From JAQVEM01 sp964603595 (GTDB lineage: Bacteria; Actinomycetota; Humimicrobiia; Humimicrobiales; Humimicrobiaceae), in assembly GCA_964603595.1 (NCBI GenBank), contig CAZRVN010000003.1, positions 62,001 to 126,000 of the forward strand: a DNA stretch of 64,000 bases. Reading direction: 5' to 3'. Positions 1 through 7,824 of the stretch are shown in pieces. The notes under the pieces are model-generated. The model was not told where the DNA came from and did not search any database. It was given only the letters and a program-made list of their open reading frames with translations. The stretch's first letter is position 1, and the number at the start of each line of letters is the position of its first letter. The translations under genes and the position numbers were made by a program.

Positions 1-609
1 GCGAATAATGTGCTTTATGATTTTATAGAAACCGGGATATATGACAGAAAAAGAAAGCTAATTGCCACAAGTTCACCGGCTATGGATATTCTTGTATCAA
101 GTAACCTGGAGCGCCTGCTTTATGACATTTCCGACAACAACAGCAAAACTATCAATAATCTTATTAGCGGGCTTAATAGAAAAGGAGAATTTAAAATTAC
201 AGACAGGATGAGAAGCAGGATGAAGGTTTTTTACGGTGGTTTTGCAACTGATGGCGAAACATATAAGACCATAAAATATGTATTCTTAAATTTTAACTAC
301 CTTATAGATACACATACTGCAGTGGGATACAATGTCTATCAGAAATATTTAAAGGACAGCGGAGACGATACAAAAACAATTATAGCTTCAACTGCGAGCC
401 CTTTTAAATTCCCCGGGAGCGTGTGTGCTGCTATTGATCATAAATATGAAGGCATGGATGAATTTTCTTTACTGGATGTATTATCTGATATTTCCGGGTT
501 GGAAGTCCCGGAAACAATTAAAAATTTGGGGAAAAAAGAAATACTTCATTCAACTTTCTGTAATTCTGATGAAATGAAAGATGTCCTTTTAGATATCCTG
601 GGGCTGTAA
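1..609 (+). CDS. thrC: Threonine synthase, C-terminal part (5' end outside window)
   Basis: Reading frame 1 is open from the first base to the stop at 607-609, so this is the last ~202 residues of a gene that starts upstream. The segment PAMDILVSSNLERLL is the hallmark C-terminal motif of the long, PLP-dependent bacterial/fungal threonine synthase (O-phosphohomoserine to threonine). The catalytic PLP lysine lies in the missing N-terminal half. Further down, a TASPFKFP segment and a C-terminal helical tail also match the family. The next gene, 83 bp downstream on the same strand, is an ApgM-family phosphomutase, which suggests a threonine-biosynthesis operon. Confidence 0.9.
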   Translation, partial: ANNVLYDFIETGIYDRKRKLIATSSPAMDILVSSNLERLLYDISDNNSKTINNLISGLNRKGEFKITDRMRSRMKVFYGGFATDGETYKTIKYVFLNFNYLIDTHTAVGYNVYQKYLKDSGDDTKTIIASTASPFKFPGSVCAAIDHKYEGMDEFSLLDVLSDISGLEVPETIKNLGKKEILHSTFCNSDEMKDVLLDILGL

Positions 610-692
610 AAGCTTTAATAAAAATGTTATCTTATTTGCCATGATTTAAAAGGTTAGTTTAATTATTACTAAAAATCAGAGGTCTGGATTTT

Positions 693-1913
693 ATGAAATA
701 TATAATAATACTAATGGATGGAGTAGCAGATTATAGAATTGATGAGCTGGGCGGAAAGACACCTCTTGAGTATGCGAAAGTCCCTGCAATTAAAAAAATA
801 GCAGCTAAAAGCGAAATGGGTCTTGTAAAAACTGTGCCCCATGGTATGGCTCCCGGGAGTGATACTGCTAATCTTTCTGTAATGGGATATGACCCCAGAA
901 AATATTATACTGGAAGGTCTTCCCTTGAAGCAGTTAATCTCGGTATTGAACTTTCTGAAGATGATGTTGCATTCAGGTGTAATCTGGTTACATTATCTGC
1001 AGAGGAAAATTACGGGGACAGGGTTATGGTTGACTACAGTGCAGGAGAGATACAAATAAATGAAGCAAAAATATTAATAAAGCATGTCGGAAGTAACCTT
1101 GAGACTGAAAAAATACATTTTTTTGCCGGTGTGAGCTACAGAAATGTAATTGTATGGGAGGGCGGTCCTGAAGGAAATATACTTACCCCTCCCCATGATA
1201 TACTTGGTAAAAAAATTTTAAACTTTTTACCCAAAGGGCCTGCTAGCAGTACCCTTCTTGATATGATGCAGAGGAGCACCGATATTTTGAGGGAGCATAC
1301 TATAAATAGGCAGCGGATAAAGAGGGGGTTAAATCCTGCAAATTCGATATGGATGTGGGGGGAAGGGAAGAAACCTTCACTGGATAGTTTTTTCGAAAAA
1401 TATAAATTAAGGGGTTCAATAATATCAGCTGTTGACCTTATAAATGGAATAGGTATTTTAGCAGGCCTACAGCCCGTTAAAGTCAGTGGTGCAACAGGTA
1501 CTATTAATACTAATTTTAAAGGAAAAGCTGATGCTGCGATAAAAGAGCTTGAGGGTGATAAGGATTTTGTTTATCTTCATCTTGAGGCAACGGATGAATG
1601 CAGCCATCAGGGGAGCGTTACTGATAAAGTGAGAGCAATTGAGATAATTGACAGACAGATTATAGGGCCTATAAAGAAAGATCTCGATAAAAAAAATATA
1701 GATTACCGTATGATGATACTCCCGGACCATTATACACCCGTATCAAAAAGGACTCATACCCCGGAGCCGGTACCTTTCTTAATTTATGACAGCACCAGAG
1801 AGGCAGATAATAATCTGAAAGGTTTTAATGAATTTTCTGCTAAAAAAACCGGGCTTTATTTTGATGAGGGATATAAACTGGCTGATTATTTCTTCACTAA
1901 ATTAAAACTCTGA
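693..1913 (+). CDS. apgM: ApgM-family (cofactor-independent phosphoglycerate mutase-like) protein; possible alternative homoserine kinase
   Basis: The 406-residue protein belongs to the archaeal-type 2,3-bisphosphoglycerate-independent phosphoglycerate mutase family of the alkaline phosphatase superfamily. Visible metal and active-site elements are MDG near the N-terminus (Asp9), the APGSDTANLS segment with the likely nucleophile Ser56, HLEATDECSHQG, and the LPDHYTP...HTPEPVPF block near the C-terminus. Length is normal for the family. ATG at 693 follows a weak purine-rich site (agaggt). Members of this family next to threonine genes have been proposed to act as homoserine kinase in bacteria lacking ThrB. 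The position right after thrC makes that role plausible here, but glycolytic mutase activity cannot be excluded from sequence. Confidence 0.85.
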   Translation: MKYIIILMDGVADYRIDELGGKTPLEYAKVPAIKKIAAKSEMGLVKTVPHGMAPGSDTANLSVMGYDPRKYYTGRSSLEAVNLGIELSEDDVAFRCNLVTLSAEENYGDRVMVDYSAGEIQINEAKILIKHVGSNLETEKIHFFAGVSYRNVIVWEGGPEGNILTPPHDILGKKILNFLPKGPASSTLLDMMQRSTDILREHTINRQRIKRGLNPANSIWMWGEGKKPSLDSFFEKYKLRGSIISAVDLINGIGILAGLQPVKVSGATGTINTNFKGKADAAIKELEGDKDFVYLHLEATDECSHQGSVTDKVRAIEIIDRQIIGPIKKDLDKKNIDYRMMILPDHYTPVSKRTHTPEPVPFLIYDSTREADNNLKGFNEFSAKKTGLYFDEGYKLADYFFTKLKL

Positions 1914-2078
1914 AAATTATTTGAAGCTATTCTATAATTATTATATTATTGCTAAATAGATTAGGGTTTTGCTGTACTTTACCAGGGTTTAAATTTTATA
2001 AAATTCTGGTTTAGGAAAGCAGTTAATGCCCGTATTAAGTGTTGATTAACCAGTCAGCATGGCGAAGGAGGATTTACT

Positions 2079-2975
2079 ATGTCAAGATGGAGTGCAGGTA
2101 AAATCGTAGGAATTACTTTTCTCTGTATTTTTGTACTGGTTATGTTCTCAGGAGGATGCTTTACAATGGGACTGCTTGGACGGGAGCTCAGCGGAGTTTC
2201 ATATTCCTATGGAGGAGGCGAATCAATTTATGAAATCCGGCTTGAAGGTATAATCTCTGCAGAAAAATATTCTAATCTATTGGGCGGAGGAACAGTTACT
2301 CCGGAGGAAATAATGAGCCAGATTGATGAAGCTGAAGAAAATCCGGATGTAAAAGCAATACTTATAAGGGTAAATAGTCCTGGAGGGAGTGCTGCAGCTT
2401 CTCAGGAAATATTTGAAGAGATAGGCAAGATAGAAAAACCCGTTGTGGTATCAGTTAGTGAAACCTGCGCTTCTGGAGCATATTATGTATCAAGTGCAGC
2501 AGATAAAATAATTGCCAATCGTGCTTCTTCAGTGGGCAGTATCGGGGTAATAATGCAGATTCCAAACTACGAAGACCTTTATGAAAAATTAGGATTAAAG
2601 TATACAACTATAAAACAGGGTGAATACAAGGATATAGGCAGTCCTGACAGGCCGCTTACCAGCGAAGAAGTAGAGTTATTAGAAGCACAACTTGAAGAAA
2701 TCTACGTCCAGTTTATCTCGGATGTTGCTGAAGCAAGGGATATGGATATAAAGGAAGTAGAGGAGCTTGCTACAGGATGGGTTTTCCTGGGGACAGAAGC
2801 TCTTGAACTTGGTCTTATTGATGATATTGGAAATTATAAAGATGCAATAAATGTAGCTGCTGAGTTAGGTGGAATTAAGGGAAAACCCAGAGTAATCGGG
2901 AAGGAAATCAGTTATTCTCTAACTGATTTGGTTTTTGGTTATTTAATCGATTCCGCTATAGGAAAAATATTTTAA
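2079..2975 (+). CDS. sppA: Signal peptide peptidase SppA (S49 family)
   Basis: A 298-residue membrane-anchored serine protease that clears cleaved signal peptides. One N-terminal hydrophobic segment (about residues 9-33) anchors it. The S49 core follows: VNSPGGS near residues 98-104, the catalytic serine in CASGAYY (Ser132), and the general-base lysine in QGEYKDIGSP (Lys184). The 52-residue Ser-Lys spacing equals that of Bacillus subtilis SppA (Ser147/Lys199). Length matches the short, single-domain Gram-positive type rather than the duplicated E. coli form. A strong ribosome site (aaggagga, 2065-2072) fixes the ATG start. It appears monocistronic, between the threonine genes and the V-ATPase operon. 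Confidence 0.93.
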   Translation: MSRWSAGKIVGITFLCIFVLVMFSGGCFTMGLLGRELSGVSYSYGGGESIYEIRLEGIISAEKYSNLLGGGTVTPEEIMSQIDEAEENPDVKAILIRVNSPGGSAAASQEIFEEIGKIEKPVVVSVSETCASGAYYVSSAADKIIANRASSVGSIGVIMQIPNYEDLYEKLGLKYTTIKQGEYKDIGSPDRPLTSEEVELLEAQLEEIYVQFISDVAEARDMDIKEVEELATGWVFLGTEALELGLIDDIGNYKDAINVAAELGGIKGKPRVIGKEISYSLTDLVFGYLIDSAIGKIF

Positions 2976-2991
2976 GTGTGCTTTTATAAAA

Positions 2992-3000
2992 TGATATAAT
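2992..3000 (+). promoter_or_regulatory. Candidate extended -10 promoter for the V-ATPase operon
   Basis: TGATATAAT is a perfect TATAAT hexamer (2995-3000) preceded by the TGn extension. It lies 65 bp before the first V-ATPase gene. No good -35 is visible at 17 bp (ttaagt at 2972-2977 matches 3/6), which is usual for extended -10 promoters. Such AT-rich matches are common by chance here, so confidence is moderate. Confidence 0.45.
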
Positions 3001-3064
3001 AAAATATTATGCTTGTAAAACATAAAGCGTTATTGATATATAAAATTTTTTTTATTTTTAAAAA

Positions 3065-3376
3065 ATGATTGAAGATATTATTAATCAAATAAAGAAAACT
3101 GAAGAGAAGGCAAAAGATATCGAGGCATCCGCAAAAAAGGAATATAAAAAGATTGTAGAAGATGCTTATAGGAAATCTGATAAAATAGTGGAAAAAGCTG
3201 GAGAAGAAAAAGAAACAATGATTTCAGGGGCAGAAAATAAAGCAAAAGAGGAAGCAGCCAGGGAAGCAGAGCGGATGGAAGAAGATTACAGCAAGAAACA
3301 GAAAGAAATAGACAAGAGTTTTAAAGCTAAACGAGAAAAAGCTATTGGGAAAATTACCCAGAGGATTTTAGGTTAA
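3065..3376 (+). CDS. ntpF: V-type ATPase subunit G/H (NtpF-like peripheral stalk)
   Basis: A 103-residue, highly charged, Lys/Glu/Ala-rich protein predicted to be one continuous coiled coil with no hydrophobic core segment. This is the expected form of the peripheral-stalk subunit (NtpF in Enterococcus, subunit G/H elsewhere) that pairs with subunit E. Its place as first gene, before subunit I, matches the E. hirae order ntpFIKECGABD. The stop overlaps the start of ntpI (taatg), so translation is probably coupled. No Shine-Dalgarno sequence is visible before ATG 3065, where the leader is T- and A-rich. Assignment rests on composition plus position. Confidence 0.8.
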   Translation: MIEDIINQIKKTEEKAKDIEASAKKEYKKIVEDAYRKSDKIVEKAGEEKETMISGAENKAKEEAAREAERMEEDYSKKQKEIDKSFKAKREKAIGKITQRILG

Positions 3377-5379
3377 TGTCAGTTGCTAAAATAAGTAAAC
3401 TTTTTATTATTTCACATAAATCTGATACTGAAGCAGTTCTAAAGAAACTACGAAAAACCCCTATCCCTGTTGAGGTCGCCCCATATAAGGGTAAGATTGA
3501 ACTGGAGATGGGTGATTCCGGGATAAGCCGTGAACATGATATAGAAATTAAGAGAGCTCTTGATATTATTTCTTCTTATAGTGAAGAAAAAGAAAAAAAG
3601 ATAAAAAAAGCTTTATCGCGTGCAGGAAAACTGGTAGTCCAAAGGAGCGAATATGAGAATGTTTTGAAAGATATAAATTTTGAAGGAATAGTAAATAATA
3701 TCCTGGAGATTGAAGATGAGATAGGAAATCTTAAGGAAAAGATTGCCAGTAATGAACCAAGAATTGGTCAGCTTGAACCATGGTTATGTTATAAGGGCAA
3801 AATTGAAGATATAAAAGAAACTGATAAATATATCATCAAGCTGGGAATTATAAGGTTTGGGGGATCCAGGTTTAAAGAAGTTGAGGAAAATTTAGGTGAA
3901 AATAAAATTATATATGAAGAGCTATCAAGGAATAAAGACAGCGCCTGTGTAATTATTGCTTATCATAACCGATTCAGAGGAGAAGCGGAAGAGTATTTAA
4001 GCAGTATTGAATTTGAAGAATCAGGAATAACCGGTTATAAGGACACTGTGAGTAAAAATTTAGATAGAATTAAAAAATGTATTCAATTTTATAAAAAGAG
4101 AATAAAAAAATTAAAATCCGAGCTAAATAAGATATCCTTAAAGTATGAAAAACCGCTGACTGTCTATCTGGATTATATTGAGAACAATCTGGAGATTGAT
4201 GAAGCTATAGAATTAGGTTTCTCTACTGAATCTGTTTCATTTCATACTGTATGGGTAAAAAAGTCGGACAGGCAAAAAATCATTTCAATTGTCGGGGATT
4301 TTCAATCTGTAAGAGCAGTGGAAATCCAGCCGGAGGAGGATGAGAGTATCCCAGTTATTCTTGAAAACAGGTCAATATTCAGGCCGTTTGAGATAATAGT
4401 AGACCTTTATGGAGTTCCCCGTTATTTTGAGATTGACCCGACTCCATTTGTTTCATTGTTTTTTGCTATATTTCTCGGGCTTTGTCTGACAGATGCAGGT
4501 TACGGAATAATACTGGCAATACTTACCCTGGTTTTTGCCTATAAAATAAAAAATGCCAGGAAATTTCTTATGTTAATTTTTACGGGAGCAATTTTCTCTA
4601 TTTTCGCAGGGGCTATTTTTAATGGATGGTTTGGCGACCTGCCGGAATACCTTGGTATGGAAGAATTTTTTTCAGGACTTGCAATTCTTGGGGACCCGGT
4701 TAAATCCAATGAATCTTCAATGAACTTTTTTAGACTGGCGCTGGCCCTGGGAGTAGTTCAGGTTATTTTTGGCCTTTTTATAAGATTTTTTGATAGTTTA
4801 AAAAAAAGGGATTGGGAGGTTGCTTTTCTGGATGGTCTCCCCTGGATAATTATTATTTTACCGATGGTATTAATTTTATTATCCACGCAGATTGCTGTAG
4901 ACATGAAGCTTATTTCCGAGCCCCTCTTCTCTGCGGGTGTCATAAAAATTCTTATATGGCCTATTATAATTGGTGCTGTAATAATTATTTTTTTCGCTGC
5001 ACGGGATATTAAAAGCTGGGGCTTCAGGATATTTATGGGATTTCTAAAACTTACTGTAGTAGGGGGACTGACATCTTTTCTGGGGGACTTTCTTTCGTAT
5101 GTAAGATTAATGGCCCTTGGACTGGTGACTGCCGGAATTGGAGTGGCAATCAATAGAATAGCATTTCAATTTGTTTCGGTTCCAGTTGCAGGAGTAGCAA
5201 TACTAATTATAGTGCTTATATTCGGGCATGTTTTTAATATCGGAGTTAGTGTTCTAAGTGGTTTTGTTCATACATTGAGGTTGCAGTATGTTGAATTTTT
5301 CCCAAAATTTTTTATGGGTGGAGGAAGACCTTTTAGAAATTTAAAAGATGAGCATAGATATATAACAATAATCGATTAG
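3376..5379 (+). CDS. ntpI: V-type ATPase subunit I (a-subunit, membrane ion channel)
   Basis: A 667-residue protein with the two-part layout of NtpI/subunit a. The N-terminal ~340 residues are soluble, charged and coiled-coil rich and bind the peripheral stalks. The C-terminal half has about seven to eight membrane helices that form the ion half-channels facing the K ring. The conserved functional arginine is in the segment YVRLMALGLVTAGIG, which matches the essential Arg region of the family. Start ATG 3376 overlaps the ntpF stop by one base. It is followed after 14 bp by ntpK. Confidence 0.95.
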   Translation: MSVAKISKLFIISHKSDTEAVLKKLRKTPIPVEVAPYKGKIELEMGDSGISREHDIEIKRALDIISSYSEEKEKKIKKALSRAGKLVVQRSEYENVLKDINFEGIVNNILEIEDEIGNLKEKIASNEPRIGQLEPWLCYKGKIEDIKETDKYIIKLGIIRFGGSRFKEVEENLGENKIIYEELSRNKDSACVIIAYHNRFRGEAEEYLSSIEFEESGITGYKDTVSKNLDRIKKCIQFYKKRIKKLKSELNKISLKYEKPLTVYLDYIENNLEIDEAIELGFSTESVSFHTVWVKKSDRQKIISIVGDFQSVRAVEIQPEEDESIPVILENRSIFRPFEIIVDLYGVPRYFEIDPTPFVSLFFAIFLGLCLTDAGYGIILAILTLVFAYKIKNARKFLMLIFTGAIFSIFAGAIFNGWFGDLPEYLGMEEFFSGLAILGDPVKSNESSMNFFRLALALGVVQVIFGLFIRFFDSLKKRDWEVAFLDGLPWIIIILPMVLILLSTQIAVDMKLISEPLFSAGVIKILIWPIIIGAVIIIFFAARDIKSWGFRIFMGFLKLTVVGGLTSFLGDFLSYVRLMALGLVTAGIGVAINRIAFQFVSVPVAGVAILIIVLIFGHVFNIGVSVLSGFVHTLRLQYVEFFPKFFMGGGRPFRNLKDEHRYITIID

Positions 5380-5393
5380 TTTTAGGAGGAGAA

Positions 5394-5858
5394 ATGTCAG
5401 ATTTATCAATTGGTTTAATGATGGCAATGTTTGGGGCAGGACTGGCAGTTATCATGGCCGGAATTGGCTCAATTTTAGGGATAAGTTACCCTGCAAGGGC
5501 AGCAGCAGGAGTTCTTTCAGAAGACCCATCCAAGTTCGGAAAGTTGTTCCTGCTGGTGGTACTTCCGGGTACCCAGGGATTCTATGGATTTGTTGCCACT
5601 TTTTTACTTATGGCGAATATTCCAAATGTTCAAACCTTATCCCAGGGTTTTCAATTGTTTTTAGCTGCTCTGCCAATTGCATTTACCGGCCTGATTTCAG
5701 GCATACATCAGGGTAAGGTATGTGCTGCCGGTGTAAGTCTAGTAGCTAAAAAACCAAATGAGGGCATGAAGGGAGTTATTTTTGCAGCGATGGTGGAAAC
5801 TTATGCAGTTCTGGGGCTCCTTATAACGTTCTTCCTCAATAATTTAATAGAGTTTTAA
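5394..5858 (+). CDS. ntpK: V-type ATPase subunit K (rotor-ring proteolipid), Na+-type ligand set
   Basis: A 154-residue, four-helix proteolipid made of two fused hairpins. The first hairpin has VVLPGTQGFYG, where glutamate is replaced by Gln61. The second has HQGKVCAAG and AAMVETYAVLG with the ion-carrying Glu135. Only one carboxylate per four helices is the V-type ring arrangement. In E. hirae NtpK the Na+ ligands are Leu61, Thr64, Gln65, Gln110 and Glu139. Here Leu57, Thr60, Gln61, Gln106 and Glu135 sit at a constant offset of four, so all five are kept. A good ribosome site (aggagg) precedes ATG 5394. Confidence 0.96.
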   Translation: MSDLSIGLMMAMFGAGLAVIMAGIGSILGISYPARAAAGVLSEDPSKFGKLFLLVVLPGTQGFYGFVATFLLMANIPNVQTLSQGFQLFLAALPIAFTGLISGIHQGKVCAAGVSLVAKKPNEGMKGVIFAAMVETYAVLGLLITFFLNNLIEF

Positions 5859-5871
5859 CAGGAGAATAGAA

Positions 5872-6450
5872 ATGGCAAAGCTGGATAGTGTTTCAAAAAG
5901 AATACTTGATGATGCGGAAAAAGAAAAAAAGCTTGAGATGGATAAAGCGAGGAAAATAGCTTCTGAAATAATAGAGGAGTCAAAAAAAGAGGCTGGTGAG
6001 ATACATCGTAATGGGAAACTTAATGCCTGGAATAAATATAAGGAAAAGCTGGGTATTGAGTTATCCAGAATTAAATCAGGGCTAAACCAGAAGATACTCC
6101 TGTACAAAATTGGTCTTGTTGACGATGCAGTAAGAGAAGCAAAGAAAAGACTTTCAAATATGGATAAGAAAGATTACAGGAAATTCCTTAAGAAGACCCT
6201 TAAAACGTTAAATATAGATGGTGGCTACTATGTGATTGGTAGCGAAGAGAAAAAAATTGATAGTAAAATGATTGAGTCTATTGCAAACCTGAAAAATTTA
6301 GACGAAAAACCTGATTTTAAAAAGGGTGTAAAGATAATTAAAGGTAAAGCTGAGTACAAAATATCTCCGGAGATTTTAATAGATTCAGAGATTGACGATA
6401 TCAGGATGGAGGTAGCATTGGAATTATTTGGAAGCAGTGAGGAGAAGTAA
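5872..6450 (+). CDS. ntpE: V-type ATPase subunit E (peripheral stalk)
   Basis: A 192-residue soluble protein. The N-terminal ~100 residues are a long charged helix rich in Lys, Glu and Ala, which should form the coiled coil with subunit G/H. The C-terminal ~90 residues are a mixed alpha/beta domain that contacts the catalytic head in characterised enzymes. Length is typical of bacterial NtpE. It starts 13 bp after ntpK with a clear ribosome site (aggaga) and ends 3 bp before ntpC. Sequence conservation of this subunit is low in general, so position in the operon carries much of the assignment. Confidence 0.9.
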   Translation: MAKLDSVSKRILDDAEKEKKLEMDKARKIASEIIEESKKEAGEIHRNGKLNAWNKYKEKLGIELSRIKSGLNQKILLYKIGLVDDAVREAKKRLSNMDKKDYRKFLKKTLKTLNIDGGYYVIGSEEKKIDSKMIESIANLKNLDEKPDFKKGVKIIKGKAEYKISPEILIDSEIDDIRMEVALELFGSSEEK

Positions 6451-6453
6451 CGG

Positions 6454-7476
6454 TTGGAACAGATAAATTATGATATAAAAGATGACAATTTCTATCTTTT
6501 TGCATGTGCAGAACTGGAAGCGAAAGAGTCAGAGTTTCTGGATAAAAGCAAAATTGATAGGATGCTAAAGTCAAAAAATCTAAAAGAATTTATAAAAAAT
6601 CTGGGGGATACTGTTTATTCCGGGTATTCGGGTGAATTGGAAAGTTCAAGAGATTTTGAGAAAGTAATAGCAGGTGAATATGCAAAGATTGGTGATTTTT
6701 TATCAAGGAGACTCAAGTCCTCTCACCTGGCTGCCGGGGAAATTTTATTTTTTGAAGAAGTCCTTCATAATTTAAAAATTATATTTAAATCAATTATTCT
6801 GGATAAGGACTTTGAAGAGCTTTTTATCCCTTTATTTTATTCTTATGGCAGTTTAAAGAAAGCAATTAAAGAAGGAAAATATAATGGTTTGAGCAAATCA
6901 GTTTCTGCTACTTTCCGGTTTGTCTCGGAAATGATAGATAAGAAGGAAGAGAAAGATTATCGTATTATGGAATTTGAAATTGAGAAATTTTATCTAAGTG
7001 AAGTATTCAGATCTGTCGAAGAGCTAAATAGCAATTTAATTAGAGATTATATAAAACATGTGATTGATATACTTAATATTAAAAACATTTATAGGAGCAA
7101 TTATCTTGAAGAAGAACTGGGCTTGAGTTATTTCTTACATGATAATGGATTTCTTCCGGTGGATTTAATGCTGGAATTTAGAGATAAAGGACCGGATGTT
7201 TTTTTAAAAAACATGAAAAAAACCGACTATGCGGATATAGTAGTTAGGGGTGCCGATGCTCTGGATTCTGAGAGAACGTTCTCCTACTTTGAGAAGGAGG
7301 AAGATTTGTTTTATGTAAACATCCTGGAGCCTTTAAAATATACTACTTCAAATATTGAAAAAATTTTTAAATTCTTTTTGAGAAAGAAAATGGAGCTTAA
7401 GTCTTTGAATATAATATTTACAGGTACTCTTTACAGTGTTGATATTAAAGAAATAAAGGACAGGATAGGAGTTTAG
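6454..7476 (+). CDS. ntpC: V-type ATPase subunit C (NtpC, d-subunit family)
   Basis: A 340-residue, largely helical soluble protein matching the V/A-ATPase subunit C/d family, which caps the K ring and couples it to the central stalk. The opening NYDIKDDNFYLFACAELEAKE and internal repeats of helical segments are typical. The start is TTG at 6454, supported by gaggag at 6439-6444 about ten bases upstream; the first in-frame ATG is far inside the protein. The gene lies three bases after ntpE and abuts ntpG directly. Confidence 0.92.
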   Translation: MEQINYDIKDDNFYLFACAELEAKESEFLDKSKIDRMLKSKNLKEFIKNLGDTVYSGYSGELESSRDFEKVIAGEYAKIGDFLSRRLKSSHLAAGEILFFEEVLHNLKIIFKSIILDKDFEELFIPLFYSYGSLKKAIKEGKYNGLSKSVSATFRFVSEMIDKKEEKDYRIMEFEIEKFYLSEVFRSVEELNSNLIRDYIKHVIDILNIKNIYRSNYLEEELGLSYFLHDNGFLPVDLMLEFRDKGPDVFLKNMKKTDYADIVVRGADALDSERTFSYFEKEEDLFYVNILEPLKYTTSNIEKIFKFFLRKKMELKSLNIIFTGTLYSVDIKEIKDRIGV

Positions 7477-7824
7477 ATGAAGGTCAGGATAGCTGCATTT
7501 GGAGAAAAAGATATTATGTTAATATTTAAATCAGCGGGAGTTGATGTTTTTCCCCTAAAATCAGGTGTTGAGGAAGCCAGTGAGGCAGAAAAAAAGTTAA
7601 GGCAACTGGTGGAAAGCGGTTACGGAATCATTTTTATAACTGAAACAGTAGCATTAAAACTTGACCGCCTGATTAAGGAATATGAGGATAAATTCCAGCC
7701 TTCAATAATAGTAATTCCCGGTCTTGGAGAAAGAAATGATTACGCATTCAATAATTTAAGGAGAATAATAATCAAAGCTGTTGGTGCAGATATAATGTCA
7801 GAGAAAGAATATGGGAGAAGATAA
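7477..7824 (+). CDS. ntpG: V-type ATPase subunit F (NtpG, central stalk)
   Basis: A 115-residue alpha/beta protein with the subunit F fold: a first strand-loop (RIAAFGEKDIMLIFKSAGVD), the segment YGIIFITETVA, and the conserved PSIIVIPG strand. It binds subunit D in the rotating central stalk and modulates activity in characterised enzymes. Its ATG directly follows the ntpC stop, with ggataggag as ribosome site inside the end of ntpC. Its stop abuts the start of ntpA. Length is normal for bacterial NtpG. Confidence 0.93.
   Translation: MKVRIAAFGEKDIMLIFKSAGVDVFPLKSGVEEASEAEKKLRQLVESGYGIIFITETVALKLDRLIKEYEDKFQPSIIVIPGLGERNDYAFNNLRRIIIKAVGADIMSEKEYGRR

Noticed and set aside
1981..2010. Bulged hairpin ACCAG...AATTTTATAAAATT...CTGGT before sppA
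   Set aside because: Six-base bulge, AT-only inner stem and no following T-run; not convincing as a terminator.
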